Of a stretch of DNA of 64,000 nt, positions 19,248-28,122 are shown piece by piece. Source of the stretch: Amycolatopsis australiensis (GTDB taxonomy: Bacteria > Actinomycetota > Actinomycetes > Mycobacteriales > Pseudonocardiaceae); assembly GCF_900119165.1 (NCBI RefSeq), contig NZ_FPJG01000006.1:6920001-6984000 (forward strand). The letters are read 5' to 3'. Below the pieces are notes generated by a model. That model ran no database searches. It saw nothing but the letters and a program-made list of their open reading frames with translations, and had not been told where the DNA came from. The position numbers and the translations under genes are program-made. Position 1 is the stretch's first letter. The number at the start of each line of letters is the position of its first letter.

Positions 19248-20081
19248 TCAGCGCTCGCGGAACACGGCGCCGAAGTCGACCGTGGCGAATTCGCCCGGTA
19301 CGACGCCGTCGGCGGCGTAGCGGTACAGCGCCGTCTGGTAGATGCCCGACAGCGTCGTGGTGAAGACGGCGACCAGCAGCGTCCAGACGATCGCGAGGCC
19401 GAGGCAGGCGAACAGGGTCGCGGTGCCGCCGAGCAGGAAGCCGGCGAGCAGCAGCACGGCGTAGCCGGCGAGGCTGAGCAGGAATCCGACCACGCCGATG
19501 CCGGCGCTGCCCGCGACGTTCTCACCCCACGTCCGGCGGAACAGCTCGACCGAACGCTTGACGCCGGGCTTGACTCCGGCGCCTTCGAGCATGACGACCG
19601 GCAGCACGAGGAACGTCGTGAGCCGCCACGCCAGCCCGACCAGGCTGCTGACGATGCTCCCGAGGAAGCCGAGGCGCTCCTCGATCGTGCGCAGGAGCAA
19701 GGTGACCGTCGCGGTGAGACCGGCCCAGCCGAGCAGCGCCGGCCAGCGGCGGCCCGCCGCGGCCAGGCCAGCGCCGACCCCCGGGATGCCGCCGTCGCCG
19801 CGCAGCGCGACGTCCGCCTGGGAGATCAGGGCGGCGTTGAAGAAGATCGTGACGAACGCCGACGCGACGTAGCACACCGCCAGCAGCACCCAGGTACCGG
19901 CGCTGGGCTGGACGTTCCCGGCCTGGACGTGCGCGGTGAAGAACGCGGGCGTCAGGAACGCACCGGCGACCAGCAGCCCGGAGATCCCGGCGAGCACCGG
20001 GAACCACGCGAGCGCCTTGTGGGCGCGCAGCACCTTCAGCGAAGCGGAGAACAGCGCGAACGAACGAGCGAGCCTGCCCAT
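19248..20081 (-). CDS. Integral membrane protein (DUF6159-like)
   Basis: A 277-residue protein with about six hydrophobic segments (LAWFPVLAGISGLLVAGAFL, then TWVLLAVCYVASAFVTIFFN, LLGWAGLTATVTLLL, TTFLVLPVVMLEG, GVVGFLLSLAGYAVLLLAGF, ATLFACLGLAIVWTLLVAVF). The pattern, including FFNAALISQA and RRTWGENVAGSAG, matches a family of actinobacterial membrane proteins without assigned role. GGGGGGATCC precedes the ATG. It is followed by pheS on the same strand after 126 bases with its own promoter-like element. Confidence 0.75.
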   Translation of the reverse strand: MGRLARSFALFSASLKVLRAHKALAWFPVLAGISGLLVAGAFLTPAFFTAHVQAGNVQPSAGTWVLLAVCYVASAFVTIFFNAALISQADVALRGDGGIPGVGAGLAAAGRRWPALLGWAGLTATVTLLLRTIEERLGFLGSIVSSLVGLAWRLTTFLVLPVVMLEGAGVKPGVKRSVELFRRTWGENVAGSAGIGVVGFLLSLAGYAVLLLAGFLLGGTATLFACLGLAIVWTLLVAVFTTTLSGIYQTALYRYAADGVVPGEFATVDFGAVFRER

Positions 20082-20121
20082 GGATCCCCCCGGAACGGCC
20101 ACAATGGATGACCGGGGCAGC

Positions 20122-20937
20122 CTACCGCCGCGCCACCATGGCGCTCGTGTAGACGCAGACGGCCGCCGCCGTGGCGAGGTTGAGGCTCTCGGCCTTGCCG
20201 TACAGCGGGATCCGGACCGCCAGGTCCGTCCGGGCGAGGACGTCGGCGGGCAGGCCGTGGGCTTCGTTGCCGAACACCCAGGCCGTCGGCCCGGCGAGAT
20301 CCACCCGATCGAGTTCGGCGTCGGCGTAGCCGTGCGCGGCGAACGTCCGCAGGCCGGCCGCCGAACACGCCGCCAGCGCGGCCGGGACGTCCCGGACCCG
20401 CGCGACGGGCAGGTGGAACAGGCTGCCGGCGGCCGCGCGGACGCACTTGCCGTTGTGCGGGTCGACGGTGTCGCCCGCGAGGACGACGGCGTCGGCACCC
20501 GCCGCGTCGGCGACGCGGATCACCGTGCCCGCGTTGCCGGGGTCGGCCACGTCCACCAGCACCACGACGAGCCGGGCGCCGGGGGTCACGGCCGTTTCGA
20601 GCGGGCGGTCGACCGTCGAGCACACGGCCGCGATGCCTTGGGGCGTCACGGTTTCGCTCAGCCCGCTCGCCGCGCGCTCGGTGATGAGCGACACGCCGAC
20701 GCCGGCCGCGCGGGCGGCCTCCACCAGCTCCGTGTGCTGCGCCGCCGCGCGCTCGGTGACGAACAGCTCGTGCACCGTGCCACCCGCCAGGGCGGCTTCG
20801 ACGGCGTTGGCGCCTTCGGCCAGGAAGCGGCCGGTCTTGTCACGTTCCGCACGCCGCGTCAGCTTGCGCGCAGCAACAACCCGGGGGGTCCGCTCGGTGA
20901 ACGGATCCGCCCCGGGTCGGGGAAAGCTGCCGGTCAG
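20122..20937 (-). CDS. TrmH/SpoU family RNA 2'-O-methyltransferase
   Basis: Methylates a ribose in rRNA or tRNA using S-adenosylmethionine in a trefoil-knot (SPOUT) fold. The substrate-binding N-terminus ([20 protein letters not shown], then [14 protein letters not shown]) and all three SPOUT motifs are present: [28 protein letters not shown], and [18 protein letters not shown]. No ATG, GTG or TTG occurs in frame before residue 38 of the conserved N-terminus. The best start is a CTG at 20937 that overlaps the rplT stop as CTGA, in the manner of ATGA coupling. If correct, length is 271 residues. Confidence 0.85.
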   Translation of the reverse strand: MTGSFPRPGADPFTERTPRVVAARKLTRRAERDKTGRFLAEGANAVEAALAGGTVHELFVTERAAAQHTELVEAARAAGVGVSLITERAASGLSETVTPQGIAAVCSTVDRPLETAVTPGARLVVVLVDVADPGNAGTVIRVADAAGADAVVLAGDTVDPHNGKCVRAAAGSLFHLPVARVRDVPAALAACSAAGLRTFAAHGYADAELDRVDLAGPTAWVFGNEAHGLPADVLARTDLAVRIPLYGKAESLNLATAAAVCVYTSAMVARR

Positions 20938-21311
20938 GCCGACTTCTTTTCGCCGGTGTTCACGTTGGCCTTGGCGAGCTCGGCCAGCGCGGTGAAGGCG
21001 GCGGCGTCGTTGACGGCGAGGTCCGCGAGGATCTTGCGGTCGACCTCGACACCCGCGGCCTTGATGCCCTGGATGAACCGGTTGTAGGTCACGCCGTTGG
21101 CACGGGCGGCCGCGTTGATGCGGGTGATCCACAGCTGGCGGAAGTCACCCTTGCGGGCACGGCGGTCCCGGTAGGCGTAGTTGAGCGAGTGAAGCGTCTG
21201 CTCCTTGGCCTTGCGGTACAGCCGCGAACGCTGGCCGCGGTAGCCGCTGGCCAGTTCGAGAGTTGCGCGACGCTTCTTCTGGGCGTTGACCGCCCGCTTG
21301 ACGCGTGCCAC
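20934..21311 (-). CDS. rplT: 50S ribosomal protein L20
   Basis: The 125-residue 23S-rRNA-binding protein, needed early in large-subunit assembly. The opening [20 protein letters not shown] and the [13 protein letters not shown] block are diagnostic. It is the third gene of infC-rpmI-rplT, 68 bases after rpmI. In other bacteria L20 represses this operon by binding its own mRNA; no such structure could be confirmed here by eye. Its stop overlaps the proposed CTG start of the methyltransferase. Confidence 0.98.
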   Translation of the reverse strand: MARVKRAVNAQKKRRATLELASGYRGQRSRLYRKAKEQTLHSLNYAYRDRRARKGDFRQLWITRINAAARANGVTYNRFIQGIKAAGVEVDRKILADLAVNDAAAFTALAELAKANVNTGEKKSA

Positions 21312-21379
21312 GGGTCCATCCTGTCGATTTCGGGGGGCGAAGGGGGACGCCCCGGGTGGTTACTGCAAGTTCTGCGTGG

Positions 21380-21574
21380 TCAGCGGCCGAGGAGGCGCTT
21401 GACGCGGCCGACCTCGGTCTTCGCCAGCTCGGTGGTGCCCTCGAGGCGGCGGGTGAGGCGGCTGGACTTCTTCTCCATCAGGTGCCGGCGGCCGGCCTTC
21501 TGGCGGCGCAGCTTGCCCGTGCCCGTCACGCGGACCCGCTTGGACGTCCCGCTGTGGGTCTTCATCTTCGGCAT
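21380..21574 (-). CDS. rpmI: 50S ribosomal protein L35
   Basis: A 64-residue basic protein with the standard start [20 protein letters not shown] and the [16 protein letters not shown] core. It lies between infC (74 bases upstream, with a hairpin) and rplT. Confidence 0.98.
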   Translation of the reverse strand: MPKMKTHSGTSKRVRVTGTGKLRRQKAGRRHLMEKKSSRLTRRLEGTTELAKTEVGRVKRLLGR

Positions 21575-21593
21575 TTCTGTCCTCTTTCGTGCG

Positions 21594-21621
21594 GCGGCTC
21601 ACCGGAGTTCCGGTGAGCCGC
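21594..21621 (-). terminator. Hairpin in the infC-rpmI spacer (attenuator or processing site)
   Basis: GCGGCTCACCGGA at 21594-21606 pairs with TCCGGTGAGCCGC at 21609-21621 across two bases. It lies 27 bases after the infC stop and about 20 bases before the rpmI ATG. As rpmI and rplT presumably depend on read-through, it may attenuate or protect the transcript rather than end it fully. Confidence 0.55.
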
Positions 21622-21648
21622 TGACATGTGCTGAGCGCTTACGCCGTG

Positions 21649-22200
21649 TCAGCCTTCGGGAGCCTGCTCGGCCTTCGCCTTCGGCTTCACGTTCTTGTGC
21701 GGGGCCAGCACCATGATCATGTTGCGACCGTCCTGCTTGGGCGACGACTCGACGAAGCCCAGCTCGGTCACGTCGTCGGCGAGCTTCTGCAGCAGCCGGA
21801 AGCCGAGCTCCGGCCGGGACTGCTCGCGACCACGGAACATGATCGTGACCTTGACCTTGTTGCCCGCCGCCAGGAAGCGCGACACGTGACCCTTCTTGGT
21901 CTCGTAGTCGTGCTGGTCGATCTTGGGGCGCAGCTTCTGTTCCTTGATGACGGTCAGCTGCTGGTTGCGCCGCGACTCACGGGCCTTCTGCGCGCTCTCG
22001 TACTTGAACTTGCCGAAGTCCATGAGCTTGCACACCGGCGGGCGGGCCTGCGGCGCGACCTCGACGAGGTCGAGGTCGTTCTCCTGCGCCAGGCGCAGCG
22101 CATCCTCGATCCGGACGATGCCGACCTGTTCGCCGGCGGGCCCGACGAGGCGGACCTCCGGCACCCGGATTCGGTCGTTGATGCGTGTCTCGGAGCTGAT
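21649..22200 (-). CDS. infC: Translation initiation factor IF-3
   Basis: Keeps 30S subunits free and checks the start codon. The 183-residue protein begins at [12 protein letters not shown] and shows [16 protein letters not shown] and [13 protein letters not shown], both diagnostic. The likely start is the rare codon ATC at 22200: AAGGAGG stands four bases upstream, and IF-3 genes elsewhere use ATT, ATC or ATA so that IF-3 represses its own translation. An in-frame ATG at 22257 would add 19 residues, has no clear Shine-Dalgarno sequence and is less likely. Confidence 0.96.
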   Translation of the reverse strand: MSSETRINDRIRVPEVRLVGPAGEQVGIVRIEDALRLAQENDLDLVEVAPQARPPVCKLMDFGKFKYESAQKARESRRNQQLTVIKEQKLRPKIDQHDYETKKGHVSRFLAAGNKVKVTIMFRGREQSRPELGFRLLQKLADDVTELGFVESSPKQDGRNMIMVLAPHKNVKPKAKAEQAPEG

Positions 22201-22458
22201 GGGGCCTCCTTGGTCCGAGGAATGTTTCCTGTTCTCGTTTCGACCTGGTGCCCACATAGCGAAGGCCCCGGTCACCTGTCGGTGCGCGGGGCCCACTCTG
22301 TTCCGATCGCACCCGGCCGCGAAGCCGGGCACTCCACCCTGGACTGCGTCCGGGTGAGACCGGACCCGGCCACCTGTACGGTGACGCGGGTGGGAGCGGG
22401 GCTCCACTTGCCGCCCCCGATCGCTCGAGGGCTGGTCGCACGTGGAAGGGTACCAGAC

Positions 22459-22818
22459 GTGTCAGATCAACCCGCCGAACAGCCCCCGTATTCCCCCGAA
22501 GCCCGCCACCTGGAGGACATCCCCAGCGTGGAGGTGATCAGCCGCGCCGCCGTCATGCTGCTGTCGGCCGGCGCGGAACGGCTCGGCCTCGCCGACGCCG
22601 ACCCGGCGACGTCCCCGCACCGCGACCTCGACGAAGCCCGCCGCCTGATCACGGCGCTGGCCGGGCTCGTCACCGCGTCCGCGGAGTACCTGGGCCTGCA
22701 CGCCGGACCGCTGCGCGACGGCCTGCAGTCGCTCCAGAAGGCCTTCCGGGAGGCCTCCGTGGTGCCCGACCCGCCCGGTCAGGGCCCTGGGGAAAAGTAC
22801 ACCGGCCCGGTTTACTGA
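22459..22818 (+). CDS. DUF1844 domain-containing protein
   Basis: A 119-residue protein with the DUF1844 core at about residues 20-80 ([20 protein letters not shown], then [16 protein letters not shown] and a helix). Members stand divergent from or near infC in many actinobacteria, as here; the role is unknown. The GTG at 22459 follows GGAAGGG. The last 30 residues are Pro- and Gly-rich. The 200 bases between it and infC hold both promoters, but no element was clear enough to name. Confidence 0.8.
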   Translation: MSDQPAEQPPYSPEARHLEDIPSVEVISRAAVMLLSAGAERLGLADADPATSPHRDLDEARRLITALAGLVTASAEYLGLHAGPLRDGLQSLQKAFREASVVPDPPGQGPGEKYTGPVY

Positions 22819-22833
22819 CGGCTCCGGTCCCCA

Positions 22834-22918
22834 GCGCCCCAAGGCGGCCTTGGTTGCGTCTGACGCACCGAAGGCCGCCTTCGGTGCGTCAGACGCACCG
22901 AAGGCCACATTGGGGCGC
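22834..22918. repeat. 85-bp dispersed palindromic repeat, copy 1
   Basis: Begins GCGCCCCAAGG and ends CCACATTGGGGCGC, so the ends form an inverted repeat. Inside, GCGTCTGACGCACCGAAGGC and its reverse complement form a 41-bp palindrome around one C. The second copy at 43800-43884 has the same length and differs at about five positions. It lies between the DUF1844 and GntR genes. Such elements resemble REP-type sequences and may derive from a non-autonomous mobile element. Confidence 0.85.
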
Positions 22919-22940
22919 GCTTGCCGGGTGAGGCTGTCGA

Positions 22941-22958
22941 CATCTAACATGTTAGATG
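22941..22958. promoter_or_regulatory. Perfect 18-bp operator over the GntR start
   Basis: CATCTAACATGTTAGATG is a perfect palindrome whose last base is the first base of the GTG start. TAACAT inside it (22945-22950) can act as -10, with TTGCCG (22921-22926) as -35 at 18 bases, giving a leaderless transcript. This suits autorepression by the GntR protein. Confidence 0.7.
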
Positions 22959-23593
22959 TGAGTCTCTCGAAGGTCACTCGCCCGCTGCTTCGCGACGAGG
23001 CCTATGACCGCATCCGCCGCGCGATCGTCGACGGCAGCCTGCCGCCCGGCACGCCGCTGCGTGACGCCGATCTCGCGGACCAGCTCGGGCTGTCCCGGGC
23101 GCCGGTGCGGCAGGCCCTGCTGCGGCTGACCGACGACGGCCTCGTCGAGTCCAAGCCCCAGAGCTACACCCGGGTCTCCGAGGTGATGTCGCCCGACGTC
23201 CTCGACGCCCGGGAGATCGTCCGGCTGCTGCACGAGTTCGCGGTGCGGGAAGCCGCCGCGAAGTGCCGGCCGGCCGACGTCGCCGCCATGCGCGCGGCCA
23301 ACGACCGCTTCGCCGCGGCCATCGAGGCGGGCGACGTCGACGCGGCGATGCGGGCCGACGACGAACTGCACGGCATCCCCGTGCGGCTGGCGGGCAACGC
23401 CGCCGTCGCCGCGACCCTCGACCGCTACACGCCGCTGCTGCGCCGCCTGGAGCACGCCCGGTTCAGCTCCGCACTGGCCTGGAAGTCGGTGGCCCGGCAC
23501 ACGCGGCTCATCGACGCACTGGAAGCCCGCGACACCGGCACGGCGGTCTCCGTGATCTCGACCATCTGGACCGATCTGCTGGAGGACCGATGA
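22958..23593 (+). CDS. GntR family (FadR-type) regulator of the ACC deaminase gene
   Basis: A 211-residue regulator with the GntR winged helix at about residues 15-75 ([20 protein letters not shown], then [19 protein letters not shown]) and a helical FCD-type ligand domain after residue 85 with the usual Asp and His metal-site positions ([10 protein letters not shown]). It overlaps acdS (ATGA), so it most likely senses ACC or a product and controls both genes through the palindrome over its own start. An in-frame ATG at 22949 inside the palindrome is an alternative start. Confidence 0.9.
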   Translation: MSLSKVTRPLLRDEAYDRIRRAIVDGSLPPGTPLRDADLADQLGLSRAPVRQALLRLTDDGLVESKPQSYTRVSEVMSPDVLDAREIVRLLHEFAVREAAAKCRPADVAAMRAANDRFAAAIEAGDVDAAMRADDELHGIPVRLAGNAAVAATLDRYTPLLRRLEHARFSSALAWKSVARHTRLIDALEARDTGTAVSVISTIWTDLLEDR

Positions 23594-24585
23594 CCCTGGC
23601 CGACTTCCCGCGCTACCCCCTGCTGTTCGGCCCGTCGCCGGTGCACCCGCTGGAGCGGCTCACCGGGCACCTCGGCGGCGCGAAGATCTGGGCCAAGCGC
23701 GAAGACGTCAACTCCGGCCTCGCGTTCGGCGGCAACAAGACCCGCAAGCTGGAGTACCTCGTCGCCGACGCGCTCGCGCAGGGCGCGGACACGCTCGTCT
23801 CCATCGGCGGTGTCCAGTCCAACCACACCCGCCAGGTCGCCGCGGCCGCGGCGCGCGCCGGGCTGAAGGCCGTGCTGGTGCAGGAAAGCTGGGTCGACTG
23901 GCACGACCCGCTCTACGACAAGGTCGGCAACATCCAGCTCTCGCGGATCCTCGGCGCGGACGTCCGGCTCGTCGAAGCCGGCTTCGGCATCGGGTTCAAG
24001 CAGGCGTGGGAGGACGCCGTCGCCGAAATCGAGGCCGGCGGCGGCAAGCCGTACGCCATCCCGGCCGGCGCGTCGGACCACCGGCTCGGCGGGCTCGGCT
24101 TCGCGAACTGGATCGTCGAGCTGGAACAGCAGGAACAGGAACTCGGCGTCTTCTTCGACACCGTGATCGTCTGCTCGGTGACCGGCAGCACCCAGGGCGG
24201 CATGGTCGCGGGGACCACCATCGGCAGGCAGCGGCGCATCCTCGGCATCGACGCCTCCGCCAAGCCGGACGAGACCCGCGAGCAGGTCACGCGCATCGCG
24301 CGCAACACCGCGGAGCTGATCGGCGGCGGCGAAATCCCCGAAGTGGAGCTGGACGACCGCTACCACGCCGGCATCTACGGCATTCCCGGCAAGGCCACGA
24401 TCGAGGCCATCGAGACGTGCGCCCGGCTGGAGGGCATGATCACCGACCCGGTCTACGAGGGCAAGTCGATGGCCGCGCTGATCGACCTCGTCGCGAACGG
24501 CGAAATCGAGCGCGGCTCGAACGTGCTCTACGCCCACCTCGGCGGGCAGCCAGCCCTGAACGGCTACACGAGCGTCCTGGGCTGA
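23590..24585 (+). CDS. acdS: 1-aminocyclopropane-1-carboxylate deaminase
   Basis: Opens the cyclopropane ring of ACC, the plant ethylene precursor, giving 2-oxobutanoate and ammonia. The 331-residue PLP fold-type II enzyme has the PLP lysine K50 in GGNK. E290 and L317 match the two residues (E295 and L322 in the Pseudomonas enzyme) used to tell true ACC deaminase from D-cysteine desulfhydrase. Further matches include [37 protein letters not shown] and [13 protein letters not shown]. The ATG overlaps the GntR stop. This suggests life in contact with plants. Confidence 0.93.
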   Translation: MTLADFPRYPLLFGPSPVHPLERLTGHLGGAKIWAKREDVNSGLAFGGNKTRKLEYLVADALAQGADTLVSIGGVQSNHTRQVAAAAARAGLKAVLVQESWVDWHDPLYDKVGNIQLSRILGADVRLVEAGFGIGFKQAWEDAVAEIEAGGGKPYAIPAGASDHRLGGLGFANWIVELEQQEQELGVFFDTVIVCSVTGSTQGGMVAGTTIGRQRRILGIDASAKPDETREQVTRIARNTAELIGGGEIPEVELDDRYHAGIYGIPGKATIEAIETCARLEGMITDPVYEGKSMAALIDLVANGEIERGSNVLYAHLGGQPALNGYTSVLG

Positions 24586-24598
24586 CCGCCCGGCCCGG

Positions 24599-24982
24599 TC
24601 AGTCGAGCACGCAGAGCACGTCGATCTCCACGAGCAGCTCGCCCGGGAGGCCGACGTAGACCGTCGTGCGCGCCGGGTGCGGGCCTTCGCCGATCAGCTC
24701 GTCGTACACCTCGTTGAACGGCGCGAAGTGCGCCGTGTCGGTCAGGTACACCCGCACCATGATCGCGTCGGCCAGGCTCGCGCCCGCCTCGGCCAGCACG
24801 GCCTCGATGTTCTTGAACGTCTGCCGGGTCTGGCCCGCGACGTCGTCGCCGACGACCGCGCCGGTGGCCGGGTCGAACGCGACCTGGCCGGCGACCTGCA
24901 GCAGGTTCCCCTTGCGGACGGCCTGCGAGAACTTCGCCGGCGGCTTCGGCGCGTTCTCGGTGGAAACTGCCGTCTTGCTCAT
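24599..24982 (-). CDS. RidA family enamine/imine deaminase
   Basis: Hydrolyses reactive enamines such as 2-aminoacrylate that PLP dehydratases release. The 127-residue protein shows the RidA core: GNLLQVAGQVAFDP, GQTRQTFKNIEAVLAEAGAS, RVYLTD and ARTTVYVGLPGELLVEID, with the conserved Arg of the active site. It overlaps the IclR gene by one base (TGATG). Beside a D-serine-dehydratase-like enzyme and an ACC deaminase, both of which can make enamines, its role as a clean-up enzyme is a good inference. Confidence 0.9.
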   Translation of the reverse strand: MSKTAVSTENAPKPPAKFSQAVRKGNLLQVAGQVAFDPATGAVVGDDVAGQTRQTFKNIEAVLAEAGASLADAIMVRVYLTDTAHFAPFNEVYDELIGEGPHPARTTVYVGLPGELLVEIDVLCVLD

Positions 24983-25740
24983 CAGTGCCCCTTTCCGTTC
25001 TCCGTCCATCCGCTGTGGACGGAAGCTTCCGTGGTCGCGGCCCGCAGCTGGGGCACCAGCGCGAGCAGGCCGTCGTAGTCGAGCAGCACCTTCGGCACCG
25101 ACATCGACGCGGCGGCGAGCACCTCGCCGTCCGCACCGCGCACCGGCGCGGCGATGCAGTGGATGAAGTCCTCGTGTTCGGCGTTGTCGACGGCGTACCC
25201 GCGCTGGGCCACGCGGTCCAGCTCGGCCAGGTAGGCCTCGGGCGTGGTGATCGTGTTCGGCGTCAGCACCGGGTAGTCGATCGACCGCGCGATCTCCTCG
25301 CGCCGGGCCGGGGGCATCGCCGCGACCAGCACCTTCCCGACCGCCGTGCAGTGCAGCGGCGCGCGCTTGCCGATGCGCGAGTACATCCGCACCGAATGCC
25401 GGCCTTCGTACTTGTCGATGTAGACGACTTCGCCGTCCTCGTAGCTGGCCAGGTGCACGGTGTGCCCGGTGCGGGCGTTCAGCGCGGCCAGCGCGGGCTG
25501 GGCGCTGCGGCGGACGTCGAAGGAGTCCAGTGCCTGGTTGGCGAGGTCGAACATGGCGCTGCCCAGCCGGTAGTGGCGGGCGCCTTCGCGGCGGACGAAG
25601 TGGTGCTGTTCGAGCGTGCGCAGCAGCCGCAGCACGGTCGACTTGTGCACGCCGATCTCGTCGGCCAGCTCGTCGAGCGTGCGCGCGTCCTTCGCGATCG
25701 AGTCCAGCAACGTCAGCGCGCGGTCCAGGCTCTGGCTCAC
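24982..25740 (-). CDS. IclR family regulator of the D-amino-acid module
   Basis: A 252-residue IclR protein: winged HTH at about residues 3-60 (TLDELADEIGVHKSTVLRLL), and an effector domain with LHCTAVGKVLVAAM and GYAVDNAEHEDFIHCIAAPV. It starts with GTG at 25740, overlapping the kinase stop (GTGA). The divergent gap at 26712-26823 holds repeated GCAAC/GTTGC half-sites of the kind IclR proteins bind, so it probably controls both arms of the module. Confidence 0.9.
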   Translation of the reverse strand: MSQSLDRALTLLDSIAKDARTLDELADEIGVHKSTVLRLLRTLEQHHFVRREGARHYRLGSAMFDLANQALDSFDVRRSAQPALAALNARTGHTVHLASYEDGEVVYIDKYEGRHSVRMYSRIGKRAPLHCTAVGKVLVAAMPPARREEIARSIDYPVLTPNTITTPEAYLAELDRVAQRGYAVDNAEHEDFIHCIAAPVRGADGEVLAAASMSVPKVLLDYDGLLALVPQLRAATTEASVHSGWTENGKGH

Positions 25741-26711
25741 GTCGTCACCACGCCCTCTCCGGTCAGCCGCACCGAACGCCACTCGTCCGGGTCCGCGTGC
25801 AGCAGGGTATCCACGACCGGGGGCGGCAGCGGCACGCCGACGTCGTCGTGGGTCAGCAGGGTCACGGCGGCCTGCAGGTGTCCCTGCCGCAGCCGCTCCA
25901 GCGGCGGCGCGCCGCGCAGGGTCGCGGCGAGGAACCCGGCGGCGAACGCGTCACCGGCGCCCACCGGCTCGACGACGTCGACCTTCAGCGCGGGCGCGAA
26001 CAGCGGCTCGCCTTCGACGAGCGTCGCGCCGCGCTCGCCGTGCTTGACGACGAGGGTGCGCGGGCCGGGCAGCAGCCGCCGCAGCTCGGCCGGGTCGCCG
26101 GTCCCCCACACGTGCTGGGCCTCGTCGTCGCCGGTCAGCACGATGTCGGCCTGCCCGGCCAGCTCGGCGAGCAGCCGCGGGTCGCGGCCGGCCCAGAGCG
26201 CGGGCCGCAGGTTGACGTCGAAGGAGATCAGCCGGTCGCCGCGCGGCATGTCCAGCAGGGCCCGCACCAGCGCCAGGCAGCTGCCGGACAGCGCGGGCGT
26301 GATGCCGGACAGGTGCAGCACGCGGACGCCGCCGAGGTCGAGCCGGTCGAGCAGCGAAGGACCCATGCCGGACGCGGCCGAGCCCGTCCGGTAGTAGCGC
26401 ACGGGACTGCCGCCGGCACCGCTTTCCTTGACGTAGAGCCCGGTCGGGCGGCCCGGGTCGACGTAGCACGCGCTGACGTCGACACCGTGGGATGCGACTT
26501 CGCGCAGCATCGCGCGACCGAAGGGGTCGTCGCCGACCGCGCTGACCCAGCCGCTCGGCACCCCGAGCGCCGGGAGGTTGCACGCCACGTTCGACTCGGC
26601 GCCGCCGATGGTGCGCAGCCACCGCTTCACCTCGTCCGGCGGGCCGGGTTCGGCGGGCACGAACAGCGCCATCGACTCACCGATACACAGCACCTCGGGC
26701 CCGCTCGTCAC
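25737..26711 (-). CDS. PfkB family sugar kinase (2-keto-3-deoxygluconate kinase-like)
   Basis: A 324-residue ribokinase-fold kinase. The substrate-side GGAESNVACNLPALG is near residue 37, ATP-side DVNLRPALW and the catalytic GAGDAFAAGF are near residues 170 and 260. The overall order resembles KDG kinases. Its place with a D-aminoacylase and PLP enzyme is known from other actinobacterial clusters, but what it phosphorylates here cannot be told; KDG is only a family-based guess. First gene of the minus arm (kinase-IclR-RidA). Confidence 0.85.
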   Translation of the reverse strand: MTSGPEVLCIGESMALFVPAEPGPPDEVKRWLRTIGGAESNVACNLPALGVPSGWVSAVGDDPFGRAMLREVASHGVDVSACYVDPGRPTGLYVKESGAGGSPVRYYRTGSAASGMGPSLLDRLDLGGVRVLHLSGITPALSGSCLALVRALLDMPRGDRLISFDVNLRPALWAGRDPRLLAELAGQADIVLTGDDEAQHVWGTGDPAELRRLLPGPRTLVVKHGERGATLVEGEPLFAPALKVDVVEPVGAGDAFAAGFLAATLRGAPPLERLRQGHLQAAVTLLTHDDVGVPLPPPVVDTLLHADPDEWRSVRLTGEGVVTT

Positions 26712-26777
26712 TTTCCGTCTCCCTGCCCTTCACCCCGTTGACCTGTGGCGACCCGGATGCTACACCTATGGCGCGCA

Positions 26778-26811
26778 ATATACGCAACAGTCGTTGCAAC
26801 ATACGCAACAG
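26778..26811. promoter_or_regulatory. Repeated IclR-type operator in the divergent D-amino-acid promoter
   Basis: ATACGCAACAG occurs at 26780-26790 and again at 26801-26811, 21 bases (two helical turns) apart. Half-sites GCAAC (26784), GTTGC (26793) and GCAAC (26805) also form inverted pairs. The block lies 13-46 bases upstream of the PLP-enzyme ATG. Repeats are seen; IclR binding is inferred. Confidence 0.6.
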
Positions 26812-26823
26812 AGGTCGCCGCCG

Positions 26824-28122
26824 ATGAATCCTTGCCTGATCGACCCCGCCGCGCTCGAAGCCCTCCGCCAGGAGCGGATCGACTGGCGCTTCCGCTCGGC
26901 CGCGCCCGCGCTGGCCGGGCTCACCCTCGCCGAAGCCGGGCAGCGCCGGCTCAACCTGTTCGCCGACGGGTTCTTCGGGCCGTTCGTCGTGCTCGACGAA
27001 GAGGCGCTCGAACACAACCTGCGGACCATGGCCGCGTGGTGCGCCGCCCGCGGGGTGGTGCTGGCGCCGCACGGCAAGACCACGATGGCGCCGCAGCTGT
27101 TCGCGCGGCAGATCGAGCACGGCGCGTGGGGCATCACCTGTGCCAACGCCGGGCACCTGCGGATCTACCGCGCGTTCGGCGTGTCCCGGATCCTGCTGGC
27201 CAACCAGCTGCTCGACCCGGGCGGGCTCCGCTGGCTGGCCGCCGAGCTGGCGGCGGACTCCGGCTTCGAATTCGTCTGCTGGGTGGATTCGGTCCGCGGT
27301 GTCGAGCTGATGACCGAGACACTGCGCGGCAGCGAGCGCCCGGTGGACGTCCTGGTCGAACTCGGCGCCGACGGCGGCCGCACCGGGGTCCGCGACACCG
27401 CGACCGCGCTGGCTGTCGCCGAAGCCGTGCACGCGAGCCCGGCCCTGCGGCTGCGCGGCACCGGCGGCTACGAAGGCGCACTGTCCCACGACACCGACGA
27501 AGCCGCGCTCGCCAAGATCAGCTCCTATGTGGACGGACTGCGCGACCTCGCGATCTCGTTCGCGGACCAGGGGCTCCTCGACGGCCGGATCATCGTCACC
27601 GCCGGGGGCAGCGCGTACTTCGACCGGGTGGCCCAGGAGCTGACCAAGCCGTGGCCGGACGGGCTCGACGTGCTGCCGGTGCTGCGCAGCGGCGCGTACG
27701 TCACCCACGACGACGGCTTCTACCGCGAGATCTCGCCGCTGGGCGACCACCCGCGCATCGAGGGCGTCGAGTCGTTCCGGCCCGCGCTGCGCGCCTGGGC
27801 GCAGGTGACGTCGAAGCCGGCGGACGACCTCGCGCTGCTGACCCTCGGCAAGCGCGACGCGTCGTTCGACGAAGGCATGCCCGAGCCGCAGCTGCGCCGG
27901 ACGGCGCACGGCCCCGCGGAGCCCCTCGACGGCCACGTCGTCGCGAAGATGAACGACCAGCACGCGTTCCTGACCCTGCCACCGGGGTCGCCGGTCGAGG
28001 TCGGCGACTGGATCGGGCTCGGCCTGTCCCACCCGTGCACGGTGTTCGACAAGTGGCCGCTGCTGCCGGTGACCGCGGCCGACGGCGAAACCGTCGCCGG
28101 CTACGTCCGGACGTGGTTCTGA
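26824..28122 (+). CDS. D-serine dehydratase-like / amino acid deaminase (PLP fold type III)
   Basis: A 432-residue enzyme of the alanine-racemase-like N-terminal fold with a D-serine-dehydratase-like C-terminal domain. The PLP lysine is K85 in LAPHGKTTMAPQLF. The C-terminal domain keeps the metal-site pattern of the family (LGLSHPCTVFDKW with conserved His and Cys). It probably breaks down a D-amino acid to a keto acid and ammonia via an enamine. First gene of the plus arm; the ATG follows CAGAGG, and the stop overlaps the next gene (TGATG). Confidence 0.85.
   Translation: MNPCLIDPAALEALRQERIDWRFRSAAPALAGLTLAEAGQRRLNLFADGFFGPFVVLDEEALEHNLRTMAAWCAARGVVLAPHGKTTMAPQLFARQIEHGAWGITCANAGHLRIYRAFGVSRILLANQLLDPGGLRWLAAELAADSGFEFVCWVDSVRGVELMTETLRGSERPVDVLVELGADGGRTGVRDTATALAVAEAVHASPALRLRGTGGYEGALSHDTDEAALAKISSYVDGLRDLAISFADQGLLDGRIIVTAGGSAYFDRVAQELTKPWPDGLDVLPVLRSGAYVTHDDGFYREISPLGDHPRIEGVESFRPALRAWAQVTSKPADDLALLTLGKRDASFDEGMPEPQLRRTAHGPAEPLDGHVVAKMNDQHAFLTLPPGSPVEVGDWIGLGLSHPCTVFDKWPLLPVTAADGETVAGYVRTWF

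Noticed and set aside
22459..22958. CRISPR-like impression from the repeated GCACCGAAGGC stretches
   Set aside because: The repeats are inverted within one 85-bp palindromic element, with no spacers and no cas genes.
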